From Linanthus parryae (Eukaryota; Streptophyta; Magnoliopsida; Ericales; Polemoniaceae): a stretch of 64,000 nt of DNA. Where the stretch lies: positions 22,441,001-22,505,000 of the forward strand of contig JALGPY010000003.1 in the NCBI GenBank assembly GCA_023055425.1, in the 5' to 3' direction. Below, piece after piece: positions 56,251 to 64,000 of the stretch (the stretch's first letter is position 1; every line of letters starts with the position of its first letter). The notes below the pieces were generated by a model, which saw nothing but the letters and a program-made list of their open reading frames with translations, was not told the origin of the DNA and made no database searches. Position numbers and translations under genes: made by a program.

Positions 56251-57693
56251 TAAATTTTCAACATGCAACTTAAACTTAGGAAAAACAGACATAACTTCAG
56301 ATTTGTGAAACAAAGGGAAGAGCCATGTATATCTAGTGTGATCATCAATAAAGAGAACATAAAACCTATAGCCATGAATAGATTTAACAGAAGATGGACC
56401 CCAAACATCAGAGTGTAGTAAATGTAGAGGTGTGTGTGTGACAGTGTTAGAGGGAGAATATGGTAACCTGGTAATTTTGCCTTTTAAACAAGATTCACAC
56501 ACTTTAGAATCAGAAGATAACTTATAAGAAGAACCAAATATTTTAGACAAAACACTGTTTGCTGGATGTCCCAGCCTATCATGTAACAGAGGCACATTAA
56601 TTGTACTACCCAAACAAGCCTTGGGTTTAGGTGAAGAACCAGAAAAAGGAGAAGCATATATGGGATAAAGTCCATGTTCACTCAAGCCTTGATAGAGAAC
56701 TTTGCCAGTTTCCAGGTCCTGAATAGAGAAAGAGTTGGCATTAAAAGTAAAACAACAATTGTGTTGATGACATAATTGATAGACAGATAACAGGTTTGTA
56801 GCAAGATTAGGAACATGAAGAGTATGTGGTAAAGAGAAAGAATGAGATTTAGTGTTAAGTGTGGTTGTACCAGTGTGTGTAATAGAAGAGGTTTGACCAT
56901 TACCCATGGTCACAGAATCAGAACCTGAATAAGTATCAGCCAGAGACAAGTTTCTTAAATCTGCAGTCATATGATTGGTTGCTCCTGAATCAGATAGCCA
57001 GTAATCAGGTGTAGATGAGCCAGAAGTTGCAGCATTATAAGCTGTTAATTGTTCAGGTGGTGGTTTCCCTTGGTAAGAGTAATCCATTCGATGCCAGCAA
57101 TCAACAGCAGTGTGGTAGTCTCGGCCACAAATTTGACAATTAACAGGTGAAGACCCAGACTTAGAGAGGTGACCACCACTAGACTGACCACGGTTATGGT
57201 TCCCCCTATAGTTACCTCGACCTCTAGGGTTTGAGGAGTCAAATCGACCACTAGGGTTTTGACCAGGAAAAGAACCGTTTCGACCATAGACGCCGCCAGA
57301 ACGGCCGTAGCCACCACGACCGGTGGCTGGACCAGGTCCAAGCACACCACGGCCACGGCCTCGACCCCGATGACCTGAAAACCCACTAGAAGAAAGAAAG
57401 GCCGTAGGTGCAGAAAGGTCAGAAGCTTGAGACTCATGCATCTGTTCTTCAGATTTAAGCAAAACATGTAGTTCTTCAAAACTAATTGGTCCAGAACGAT
57501 TGTTGCGGATAGTTGTTCGAAAAGAATTATACTCAGGGGGGAGACCATTTAGAACATATAAAAGCATATCTTCTTCATCAATACTGACCATAGAGACGGC
57601 AAGTTTATCACGAATAGCTTTTAGCTTTTGCATGTATAGATCCACAGAATCAGAACGTTTCTTCAAAGTTTGCAACTCAGATTTCAATTGCAA
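56233..57693 (-). CDS. Copia element 1 gag C-terminus, protease and integrase N-terminal part
   Basis: 486-codon frame. Gag continues with VDLYMQKLKAIRDKL and a Gly/Arg-rich linker. The CX2CX4HX4C knuckle is at residues 186-199 (CQICGRDYHTAVDC), and the aspartic protease YWLSDSGATNHM has its Asp at about 235. The pre-integrase LLHDRLGHP, the zinc-binding CESC, and integrase Asp in HSDVWGPSS follow, then YVLFIDDHTRYTWLFPL. It ends through a one- or two-base frameshift near 56250, after which integrase continues in another frame. Confidence 0.93.
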   Translation of the reverse strand: MQLKSELQTLKKRSDSVDLYMQKLKAIRDKLAVSMVSIDEEDMLLYVLNGLPPEYNSFRTTIRNNRSGPISFEELHVLLKSEEQMHESQASDLSAPTAFLSSSGFSGHRGRGRGRGVLGPGPATGRGGYGRSGGVYGRNGSFPGQNPSGRFDSSNPRGRGNYRGNHNRGQSSGGHLSKSGSSPVNCQICGRDYHTAVDCWHRMDYSYQGKPPPEQLTAYNAATSGSSTPDYWLSDSGATNHMTADLRNLSLADTYSGSDSVTMGNGQTSSITHTGTTTLNTKSHSFSLPHTLHVPNLATNLLSVYQLCHQHNCCFTFNANSFSIQDLETGKVLYQGLSEHGLYPIYASPFSGSSPKPKACLGSTINVPLLHDRLGHPANSVLSKIFGSSYKLSSDSKVCESCLKGKITRLPYSPSNTVTHTPLHLLHSDVWGPSSVKSIHGYRFYVLFIDDHTRYTWLFPLFHKSEVMSVFPKFKLHVENLLGHKN

Positions 57694-58070
57694 GATATGA
57701 GAGCGAGAGAGAGAGATGCATACCTCCCTTCAAGAGAAAGCCATGCGTCGTAGGAAGAGATCTTACCAATCACATGTGTTAGAGCCTCTGGAGTGAGGGT
57801 GGCGTTGATGAGGGTTTGCAGAGCTTGATCTTGAGAATACCATTCGCGATACGCCGGATTAGGAAGGAGTCTGTCTGGATTCGCCGGATCTGGTACAGTA
57901 GATGGCGGTGGAGGCATAGAACCGTCAATAAACCCATAGAGATTCTGGGTTCGAAAGATGGAGGAAAGCTGATGTCGCCAGAGGACATAGTTAGAGTTGT
58001 CAAGCTTGAAGGGCATAAGATTGTGGATATTTGAGAGGAGGTAGAGGGGATTTGGGGATGATTGAGTCAT
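57684..58070 (-). CDS. Copia element 1 gag, N-terminal part
   Basis: The ATG at 58070 starts MTQSSPNPLYLLSNIHNL, then FKLDNSNYVLWRHQLSSIF and YGFIDGS, the UBN2/copia-gag N-terminus (L...NY..W). The frame is lost in a CT microsatellite (about 57704-57716), where two extra bases relative to the downstream frame cause early termination; the gag frame resumes as QLKSELQTLKKRSDSV. Confidence 0.9.
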   Translation of the reverse strand: MTQSSPNPLYLLSNIHNLMPFKLDNSNYVLWRHQLSSIFRTQNLYGFIDGSMPPPPSTVPDPANPDRLLPNPAYREWYSQDQALQTLINATLTPEALTHVIGKISSYDAWLSLEGRYASLSLALISCN

Positions 58071-58085
58071 GGTGGCTTACGTGAA

Positions 58086-58097
58086 GCTCTGATACCA
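58086..58097 (-). promoter_or_regulatory. Primer-binding site of copia element 1, tRNA-iMet
   Basis: The minus strand reads TGGTATCAGAGC immediately after the LTR end TTTTCA. The gag ATG follows at 58070. Confidence 0.93.
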
Positions 58098-58449
58098 TGA
58101 AAACTTAGAGAGAATTTAGGATTTGTTCACCATAGATGCAGAGAGAAGAGAGTCGGGAGAATGAAGGGACAATTAGGGTTTTGGTCACCTTAATTTCATT
58201 GAAGAGAATCAGTGAATTTATACAAGGTATCCAACGGTCTCATTGTGAGCCGTTGGATCAAATCTTAATCAGATCACAAGTTCTGGAAATACTACTAATG
58301 CCCAAATATTAATAATGCTATTACAAAAGCATCTATGGTAAATTATAGAAGGGCACACCATTTCTGTATTTGTCATAAAGGCCCCTCTGCCGTCCACTTC
58401 CGTTAGCTTTATTCCATTTGAGCCCTCCTTCTGTTACTCTCCGTTAATA
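58098..58449 (-). repeat. 5' LTR of copia element 1
   Basis: Same length as the 3' LTR with four base differences seen by eye. It abuts the primer site directly. Confidence 0.93.
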
Positions 58450-58454
58450 CGCCC

Positions 58455-58960
58455 TCCGTTTTGATTTCATTTATTTTTCTTCATATAACTGCTTCATCTT
58501 CAGTAGTGTTTCTTTCGCTTCTTCAATCACCTCTCACACACGCTTTGGCCGAGATGTTCATTCGGTGATCTTTTTTTGGTGTTGTACTGCCAGATGGATC
58601 CGAAGGTTTCCGGGAAGTCTTGGGCTATTGGTTTACTACAACCGTTATTTCTTTGTATAATGATCATACTGCGATTAACATCAAGCTTTGGTGGCAGCTT
58701 CATCTCCCCCATGTCGTCTCACACTTCTCGAGTATGTTCCCTCCATCGATTCTAATTAAAATTTAATATATGAGTTTAAATGTATTCCAAACTAGCAAAA
58801 TTGGTGGCAGCTGCATTGATATCACTAAGCAATAAGTTAGGCAACGTAGGGTTATGTTTTTCTTGTCCTAATATTTTAGGAGGATTCTCATGTGGCCATG
58901 TGTTAAAATCCTTCTACGTATGGTTTGTTTAGTTTAGCTGTTTGTAGTTAGACTGGACCC
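58455..58960 (+). pseudogene. Copy D, right part of the 5' exon block
   Basis: Resumes after the copia target duplication. It includes CTTCAGTAGTGTTTCTTTCG, a CTGCCAG|ATGGATCCGAAGGTTTCC acceptor-exon junction, CTTTGTATAATGATCATAC, and later TTAGGCAACGTAGGGTTATG and GGAGGATTCTCATGTGGCC. All have close counterparts in copy A (14090-14560), so A and D are the closest pair. Confidence 0.6.
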
Positions 58961-59849
58961 TGTTTGGTTCTACCTTAAATGTTATCTCACAGCGCCAATT
59001 TGGAGTGAAAAAAATTTGATTGAAAGTACAAGGCAAATTTGGTATCCAAAGTTTAAAATGGTGCAGTCACATTACCATACTTTCAAAATCATGCAAATTG
59101 GTACTCGTAAGTCGGAGCTAACAGGCGTTTATTTTGTTGGACGGAATTACACACGCGGTAAGCACATGATTTTTTAATGGGGGCATAATAGTCTTTAGCT
59201 ATAAACCAACGGGTGGAGATTTGTACCCGTATTCGACCCATGTCCTAAACCCGCCCCTACCCCGCCCGGTGAAATTAACCCCTAAATAAGTCAACACCAT
59301 CGGAAATTAAACTCACTAGCAGTAAGTCAATCTATGACCTTAAGGTTTGTCGTTGTGTTGCCTTCCGGTGGGGGAAGCTTCGTGGTTCATCGAATTGGAG
59401 GTCGCAGTGGCGGGATCGAAGAAATTGACTTGCTTTTTTGGGAGGAGTCGTTGCTGATTGACAGCAAGACATGTTTTTCAGTTTATACTTCATTAACAAA
59501 TTAACACATTTAAGTGCTATTTACATTAATTAATGTCTTTTATCATTAAATTATATTGAAATCTATAATTAGAAAACAAATTAACATGTTTTGTTTCTAA
59601 TTAAAAAAATTAACATGTTTAAGTGTTATTTACAATAGTTGATGTCTTTTATCATTAAACTATCAAATGACCCGTGTCCGTGGGACACTTATAGTAACTT
59701 GACTCACTCGTGGTCGTAGGGAAATTATAAAATATATATTATTTGACTTATATTTAATTTCTTTAGATACATTTTGATAGTAAATTGATATAAAATTATT
59801 TTGTTTATATTAATAGACGATTAATAATTAATTAGATCTAAGATGCATT
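58961..59849. other. No gene recognised
   Basis: A/T-rich, with short direct repeats around 59500-59650 (TTAACATGTTT, TTGATGTCTTTTATCATTAAA) and a GGGT-rich patch near 59220-59270. No coding frame. Confidence 0.5.
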
Positions 59850-60100
59850 TCAAAAAAGTTATCCCATATAAAATAGAATTTTGAAATAGTGAGTTAGATG
59901 AAAGAGAGATTTTAAGATATAATAATATCTTATCATTTATATGTTTTAACTAATTTATCTTTTTAATAATGTCTCCGATAAAAAAGAATTGAAGATCAAC
60001 GGTTCAAAATGTCTTGAGACATTTCTTAATATTGAATGGCTAGGATGTTCCCGTTGACTATTTTTTGGAGGGAAACACCTAGCTCATTTATTATATAGAT
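59850..60100 (-). repeat. Interspersed 260-bp repeat, inverted partner of 36570-36835
   Basis: The minus strand carries the same blocks in the same order (GGTGTTTCCCTCC, GGGAACATCCTAGCCATTCA, AAATGTCTCAAGACATTTTG, GATCTTCAATTCTTTTT). Confidence 0.65.
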
Positions 60101-60741
60101 TATATTAAAATGTGTTATTAGTAGAAAAAAGTAGATAATTACTTTACTTAACATGTTTAAGGCTGTAATTTTGATTACTTGATGAGGGAATCTTTGCCAA
60201 AACAACCCACTGAAATCATATCCAACTTATACCATGGCGGAGGTTAAGTTTCAAAGCAAAAATTGAGGGAAGGGATAATGCGAGATATGAAATCCAAACA
60301 ATTCCAAATTCTTTTGTTTGGATGTTACTAATAACATAGATTTGAAATACTGATTATGAAATATGTTGTTTGGGTACCAAGTTAAGTCATAAAATTAAAT
60401 TGAGTTTGAAAACTGTGGGGGTAAGAGTCAATTGAAAAAACCTGGAACAAAATTATATCTTATATTAAGAAGCCGCGTGAGTCATTTGATAAAATAAAAA
60501 ATTAGTTGGCAGTCTACGAGTAACAGTGTAATCATTTAATAGTTGTACCAAATACATAATGTAACACCGTAAAAATTTATAGGGGGTCAATTAGTAATTA
60601 ATTAAAAAATTTGAGTTAAAAATAAATCTCTTTTTCTCAGTAATGTTTGCGGACACTTGTTTAGCAGAAATATCTGGCAGTGAGAATTTAAGTTGGGGGC
60701 AAATATGCCATTATTAAGAAATTGGGGGGCGGAGTGTACCT
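60101..60741. other. No gene recognised
   Basis: A/T-rich intergenic sequence; any upstream exon of the B3-like fragment would lie here but I cannot identify one. Confidence 0.5.
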
Positions 60742-61404
60742 GTAATATCCCACAAATTGATAGACAAATTTGTGCGCCATCACCGCTTCAGCTCAGGATG
60801 CACTGTTCAGATACACCTTAGGAATGGCAAGAACAGGGACATGAAGATTAATGTAAAAGGCAAGGATGTTTACCTCGCAGCAGTCTCGAAAGAATTCGCC
60901 AAGCATTATTCACTAGCATATGGATATATACTTGTTTTTAAGTACAGGGGCAATGGTCAGTTCAAAGTTACGATATTCAGTCTGAGCACCACAGAGCTCG
61001 AGCGTACTCCTGACTCGCCTGCCGGCAACACAGTCAGCAATGGAGTTCGGAACACTACCAACGAAGCTAATGCAACCACAGAGCTTGGACACAATCCATG
61101 CCCACGTCCAAGCAAAGCAGTCCGTAATAGAGTTCAGAATGCTACCAAAAGAGCTAATAGTTACAAAGCTGGCAGGTCCACTCCTTCTTTCACAGTAACT
61201 ATTACCAAATCCCACCTGACTTCGCGCTGTGGACTGGTAAGTGTTGGAATTTTAAATCATTGAGTTTCTCGCACACAGTTGATATTACTTTTGCTTGCTT
61301 ATTTTGACTATCAACTGATGCAGAATATACCAGTCCAGTTTACAAGAACTCACTTGGAGGCTGCAACAAGCCAGATTGAAATTGAGAACTGTTGGAAAAT
61401 GTGA
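60742..61404 (+). pseudogene. B3/REM-type DNA-binding protein fragment, truncated by LTR insertion
   Basis: The open frame from about 60742 reads VISHKLIDKFVRHH, CTVQIHLRNGKNRDMKI, LAAVSKEFAKHYSLAYGYIL and VFKYRGNGQFKVTIF, the B3 pattern of REM proteins (iP..Fv, v.l..G..w, F....L..G..l.F.y.g...F.V.if). After a linker, FTVTITKSHLTSRCGL begins a second B3 domain. A GTAAGT donor (61237) and ATGCAG acceptor (61323) join it to NIPVQFTRTHLEAATSQIEI. At 61390 an LTR-like TGTTGGAAAA starts and the frame ends 14 bases later. There is no credible ATG; the 5' end is missing. Plant B3 proteins bind DNA in the nucleus. Confidence 0.65.
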
Positions 61405-62145
61405 TTTTGACTCGACTTCAAACCCGGGTTCGAGAAAGCTCACTTGAGCGCTTACATAAAACTATAGAAGTAAAGAGATTAGTTTGTAATCTCACCCGTC
61501 AAAATCATAGATTGATGAATGAAAAATGAGACGTTTAAAGTTGACGCATTCTGCATTAGACTTGAATACAGAGGTTGCATGATAAATAGGGAAAAATCGT
61601 TGGGGGTTGCATTGAGAGAGGGCCTACCCATGATCCATCAAGATTGGGCTAGGTTCGTGGTGTTGGATTTTGGTTGTTGGGCATAATTCGAATAATTTTG
61701 GGCCCAGACCAAATAGGCCCATTAGCTCCCAAAAGTTGTAACCTTTCGGTTTGAAATGAACAGTTGCAACTATTCCTAACAGGTACCTCTCCTCTATAAA
61801 TAGCAGTCTCTCCTATCATTCTAATAATTCAATATATTCATCTTCTTATCCTCTCATAAATATCTCTCAAACATAGTCCTAGTTCGTTGTGTATTGTGGA
61901 TTGTGCTTTCGTCCACAATACAGAGAAGCTTTTATCCTGGGAAGCGTTTTGCCCGTCGTATGAGAAATAAAGAAGCACCGATAGTGGGGGCAAAATCTGC
62001 TTTAATTAGATCGTCCATGCACGAGACTGTCTTCCAATTCATATCGTCATAAGTCGCAGATTCATTTGTAAGTATCGTATTTTAATTTATTATTTTCAAG
62101 TTACTTTTCGGTTTCGGGTTAACAAAGTGAACACAGCTTCTAACA
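61390..62145 (+). mobile_element. Probable solo LTR
   Basis: Starts TGTTGGAA and ends TTCTAACA, near-perfect inverted termini. It contains a TATAAATAG box (61795-61803) and an AATAAA polyadenylation-type signal (about 61965). No primer site or internal domain follows. The flanks (AGAAC and ATCTT) do not match, so either the ends are slightly off or the LTR arose by recombination between elements. Confidence 0.5.
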
Positions 62146-62388
62146 ATCTTAAAGCAGATTTTATGTGTTCTAGTTAAACCAGTAACCTATACTTTTAAAA
62201 ATGAAAAACGTTTATTTTTCTAATTCTAGTTTCTGAATTATGAAATTGTGAGTCCAGTTTAGAATACATATTCTACTTCTCTCCTCTCCGAATTATCAAA
62301 TAAGTCGAACCATTTTGGAACCACTTTTATGCAAACCAACGCCTCTCTCAATCTTTAGTCGTCGCCCCCTATATCTCTGCAATTCATT
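62146..62388. promoter_or_regulatory. Probable promoter and leader of the following gene
   Basis: A/T-rich, turning pyrimidine-rich near 62275-62400 (CTTCTCTCCTCTCC, CCCCCTATATCTCTGC) as plant leaders often do. No single TATA box is convincing. Confidence 0.35.
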
Positions 62389-62520
62389 TTGTTCTCTCCG
62401 CATTCAATCGTTAATTTCGTGACTCATCTTCGCGTGATTTCATCTCGTCGACTGGTTTCGTGTTTTAAGTCAAATCCGAGTTATCTCCGGTGTGAAGCGG
62501 AGAACAATCACCAGGCGCCG

Positions 62521-62783
62521 ATGTACGGCGATGAGGTCATGGATATGCAACATCAAAACCAGATCGAGGACGACGAAGAAGACAACGAAGTTGGGGGGGG
62601 GGGGGATGATTCCATTGATACCGCTCAAATGCGTTTCGGGGCTCACGCGCTCCACGACAGAGGTGATGGCGACGGGGTGATTAACGGGGTCTCAGGCGTT
62701 CATCCTCAAATCGTGTTGTATGGCGGATGGTCGAGGATTCCACCAATCGCCACCGAAGGTGGTGAACCTGATCACTTGACGCA
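62521..62783 (+). CDS. First exon of a probable ZML/TIFY-GATA-like transcription factor, partial
   Basis: From the ATG at 62521 the frame reads MYGDEVMDMQHQNQIEDDEED, then GGGGDDSIDTAQMRFGAHAL and HPQIVLYGGWSRI, ending DHLTQ before GTTTAT (62784). The MYG start, acidic Gly-rich stretch and DAHAL-like motif resemble the N-terminus of plant ZML (TIFY-CCT-GATA) proteins; this is family resemblance by eye. The TIFY, CCT and GATA parts would lie in later exons beyond the window. A G13 run (62593-62605) encodes the Gly stretch and could hide a length error. The frame is also open upstream to 62389. Confidence 0.4.
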
Positions 62784-64000
62784 GGTTTATGTCTTCTTGG
62801 TATCTCTGTATACATGTCATTTTAGAAATTAAAATCTGAAGTTTGATAATGTTCTTGTGAGTCTTATGCACTTGTCGTTGATTTGTGGATGCTTTGAAAT
62901 CATCCATATAGTGAAATCTAAGTTCCTTGAATAAGGTGATTCATCAGTGCAAGAGTTTTAATTAAAGTAAGTCGAGGGATGTCAATTAACTTTGAGTTTG
63001 AAGTACATCTAAACATTGTTTTGGATTACTCTCGTATCCCTTCTTTAGGCTAAATGCTAACTGCTAATGGAACTTCTGATGAATATCGTATTCTAGAGCG
63101 GGCTTTGTAGCACAAGCTATCTTTCTTTGTTTGACAAGGATAACGGTTTCGAATCGTTTTAAAAGTTGTGGATAACAGCCCGATGTAGCATTGAGAGAAA
63201 CAGATGTACCGATGGGAGTTTTGTTACTCCAGATTTTGTTCAAACTTTCAGGTTTGCAGCAGTTATTTGTACGAACGGAGCCTTTGTTTTTTGGTGCATA
63301 ACCGAAGTTATGAACATCGGATTTAAGGTAAATACAATCCGATGGGTCACAAGGTCAGATCGGATTTAAGGTAAATACAATCCGATAGATTTATGCCAAA
63401 TCATTTTCTTAGTGATTATTATTTTTAATTCTTTTAAATGATGGTCTGACTTTGAGTTTTAGAATGTGTACTTGTAGTACTTTACAGTTCAATGTTTTAT
63501 AAGGATAGGTTGACTTCCTTACTGAGAAACATGCATGTTGCATGAGGATTCATCGAATCTTATTTGCCATGTTCATAGGTTTCATTTTCAGCCTATAATT
63601 ATCAATTTGCCTTGTCAGAGAACAAAATTTGATCTTTGTCAATAAATGTCAAGCAAATTCTGTCGGTGCAAAATTTGACAGTTTAATTCTCTGCCAATAC
63701 AGTCAGTGTTCTTGGTCAGATTTTTATCTGATAATTTTTTGTAGATAGTCAGAATTTTATTCGTATTTTTTGTATGTTTGGTGTTTACCCATCAAATTGT
63801 TTGTGACTATGAATAGAAAGGTGTCATTTCAAATAATTTTTGAAATCTTCGATTGTTACGGCATATACAGTTTGGTCATGTTAATTTCGAGGCATTTCGT
63901 AAATTAATAAACTGGACCATCTGGGGAAAAACAGAATGTTTATATCACAAGTGTAGAATGCGAGTGTGTATTGCTACTTATTGCATAATCATAATAAAGC
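62784..64000. other. Probable intron or intergenic DNA; no exon recognised
   Basis: T-rich with many short frames. A palindromic unit CGGATTTAAGGTAAATACAA-TCCGAT is present twice (63317-63342 and 63360-63386). If the preceding exon is real, this is a long first intron. Confidence 0.45.

Larger units (their letters stand above)
44602..58449 (-). mobile_element. Ty1/copia element 1, complete but interrupted by a nested copia element
   Basis: Two 352-bp LTRs (44602-44953 and 58098-58449), an initiator tRNA-Met primer site (58086-58097) and target duplication CGCCC on both sides (44597-44601 and 58450-58454) define it. The order on the minus strand is gag, protease, integrase, RT, RNase H, as in Ty1/copia. 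By eye I count four differences between the LTRs, so insertion was fairly recent. Reverse transcriptase is split by a second copia element at 45679-54421. Confidence 0.97.

Noticed and set aside
1..64000. CRISPR array, riboswitch, rRNA or functional tRNA genes
   Set aside because: No regularly spaced repeats, no conserved RNA cores, and the tRNA-like sequences found are primer-site complements or a SINE.

Overview
The window is plant nuclear DNA, most likely from a eudicot. The evidence is Ty1/copia and Ty3/gypsy retrotransposons primed by plant tRNAs, Mutator-like and plant-mobile-domain sequences, A/T-rich introns with GT..AG borders, a tRNA-derived SINE, and remnants of plant-specific families (B3/REM, GRF zinc finger, PB1-like). 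I see no prokaryotic genes, CRISPR array, rRNA or functional tRNA gene. Most of the window is transposon-derived, and most reading frames are broken.

Layout. 1-3943: a minus-strand, LARD-like LTR retrotransposon with a tRNA-Asp primer site and one intact ORF without gag/pol motifs; its other LTR is outside the window. About 3950-13540: a large Mutator-like element (MULE) with three genes. Leftward are a small GRF zinc-finger/membrane protein and a Ulp1-type (C48) SUMO-protease-like gene. Rightward is a FAR1/MURA-type transposase. A 650-bp divergent intergenic region with telomere-type repeats separates the two directions. The protease and transposase carry several nonsense changes.

13830-20600: copy A of a duplicated exon block, a broken gag-like gene, a segment duplicated near 38-40 kb, a PB1-like exon and an RNase H-like remnant. 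21278-26823: a complete minus-strand chromovirus (Ty3/gypsy with chromodomain), with two 498-499 bp LTRs and a broken polyprotein. 26824-36570: intergenic DNA, copy B of the exon block, a 700-bp direct duplication holding a conserved 99-codon ORF, and a plant-mobile-domain pseudogene. 36570-42520: copy C. 43430-43870: a LINE remnant.

44602-58449: a minus-strand copia element with 352-bp LTRs and target duplication CGCCC, inserted into copy D of the exon block. It is itself interrupted inside reverse transcriptase by a plus-strand copia element (45679-54421, 1561-bp LTRs, target duplication ACTTC). That second element has nearly identical LTRs but a decayed interior, and carries a 529-bp DNA element. 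58455-64000: the rest of copy D, intergenic repeats, a B3/REM fragment cut by a probable solo LTR, and a probable first exon of a ZML/TIFY-GATA-like gene.

The most interesting items are the three-gene MULE with a recurring intronic motif that switches strand between its two transcription units, the recently moved but coding-dead copia element, and the mosaic four-copy exon family.
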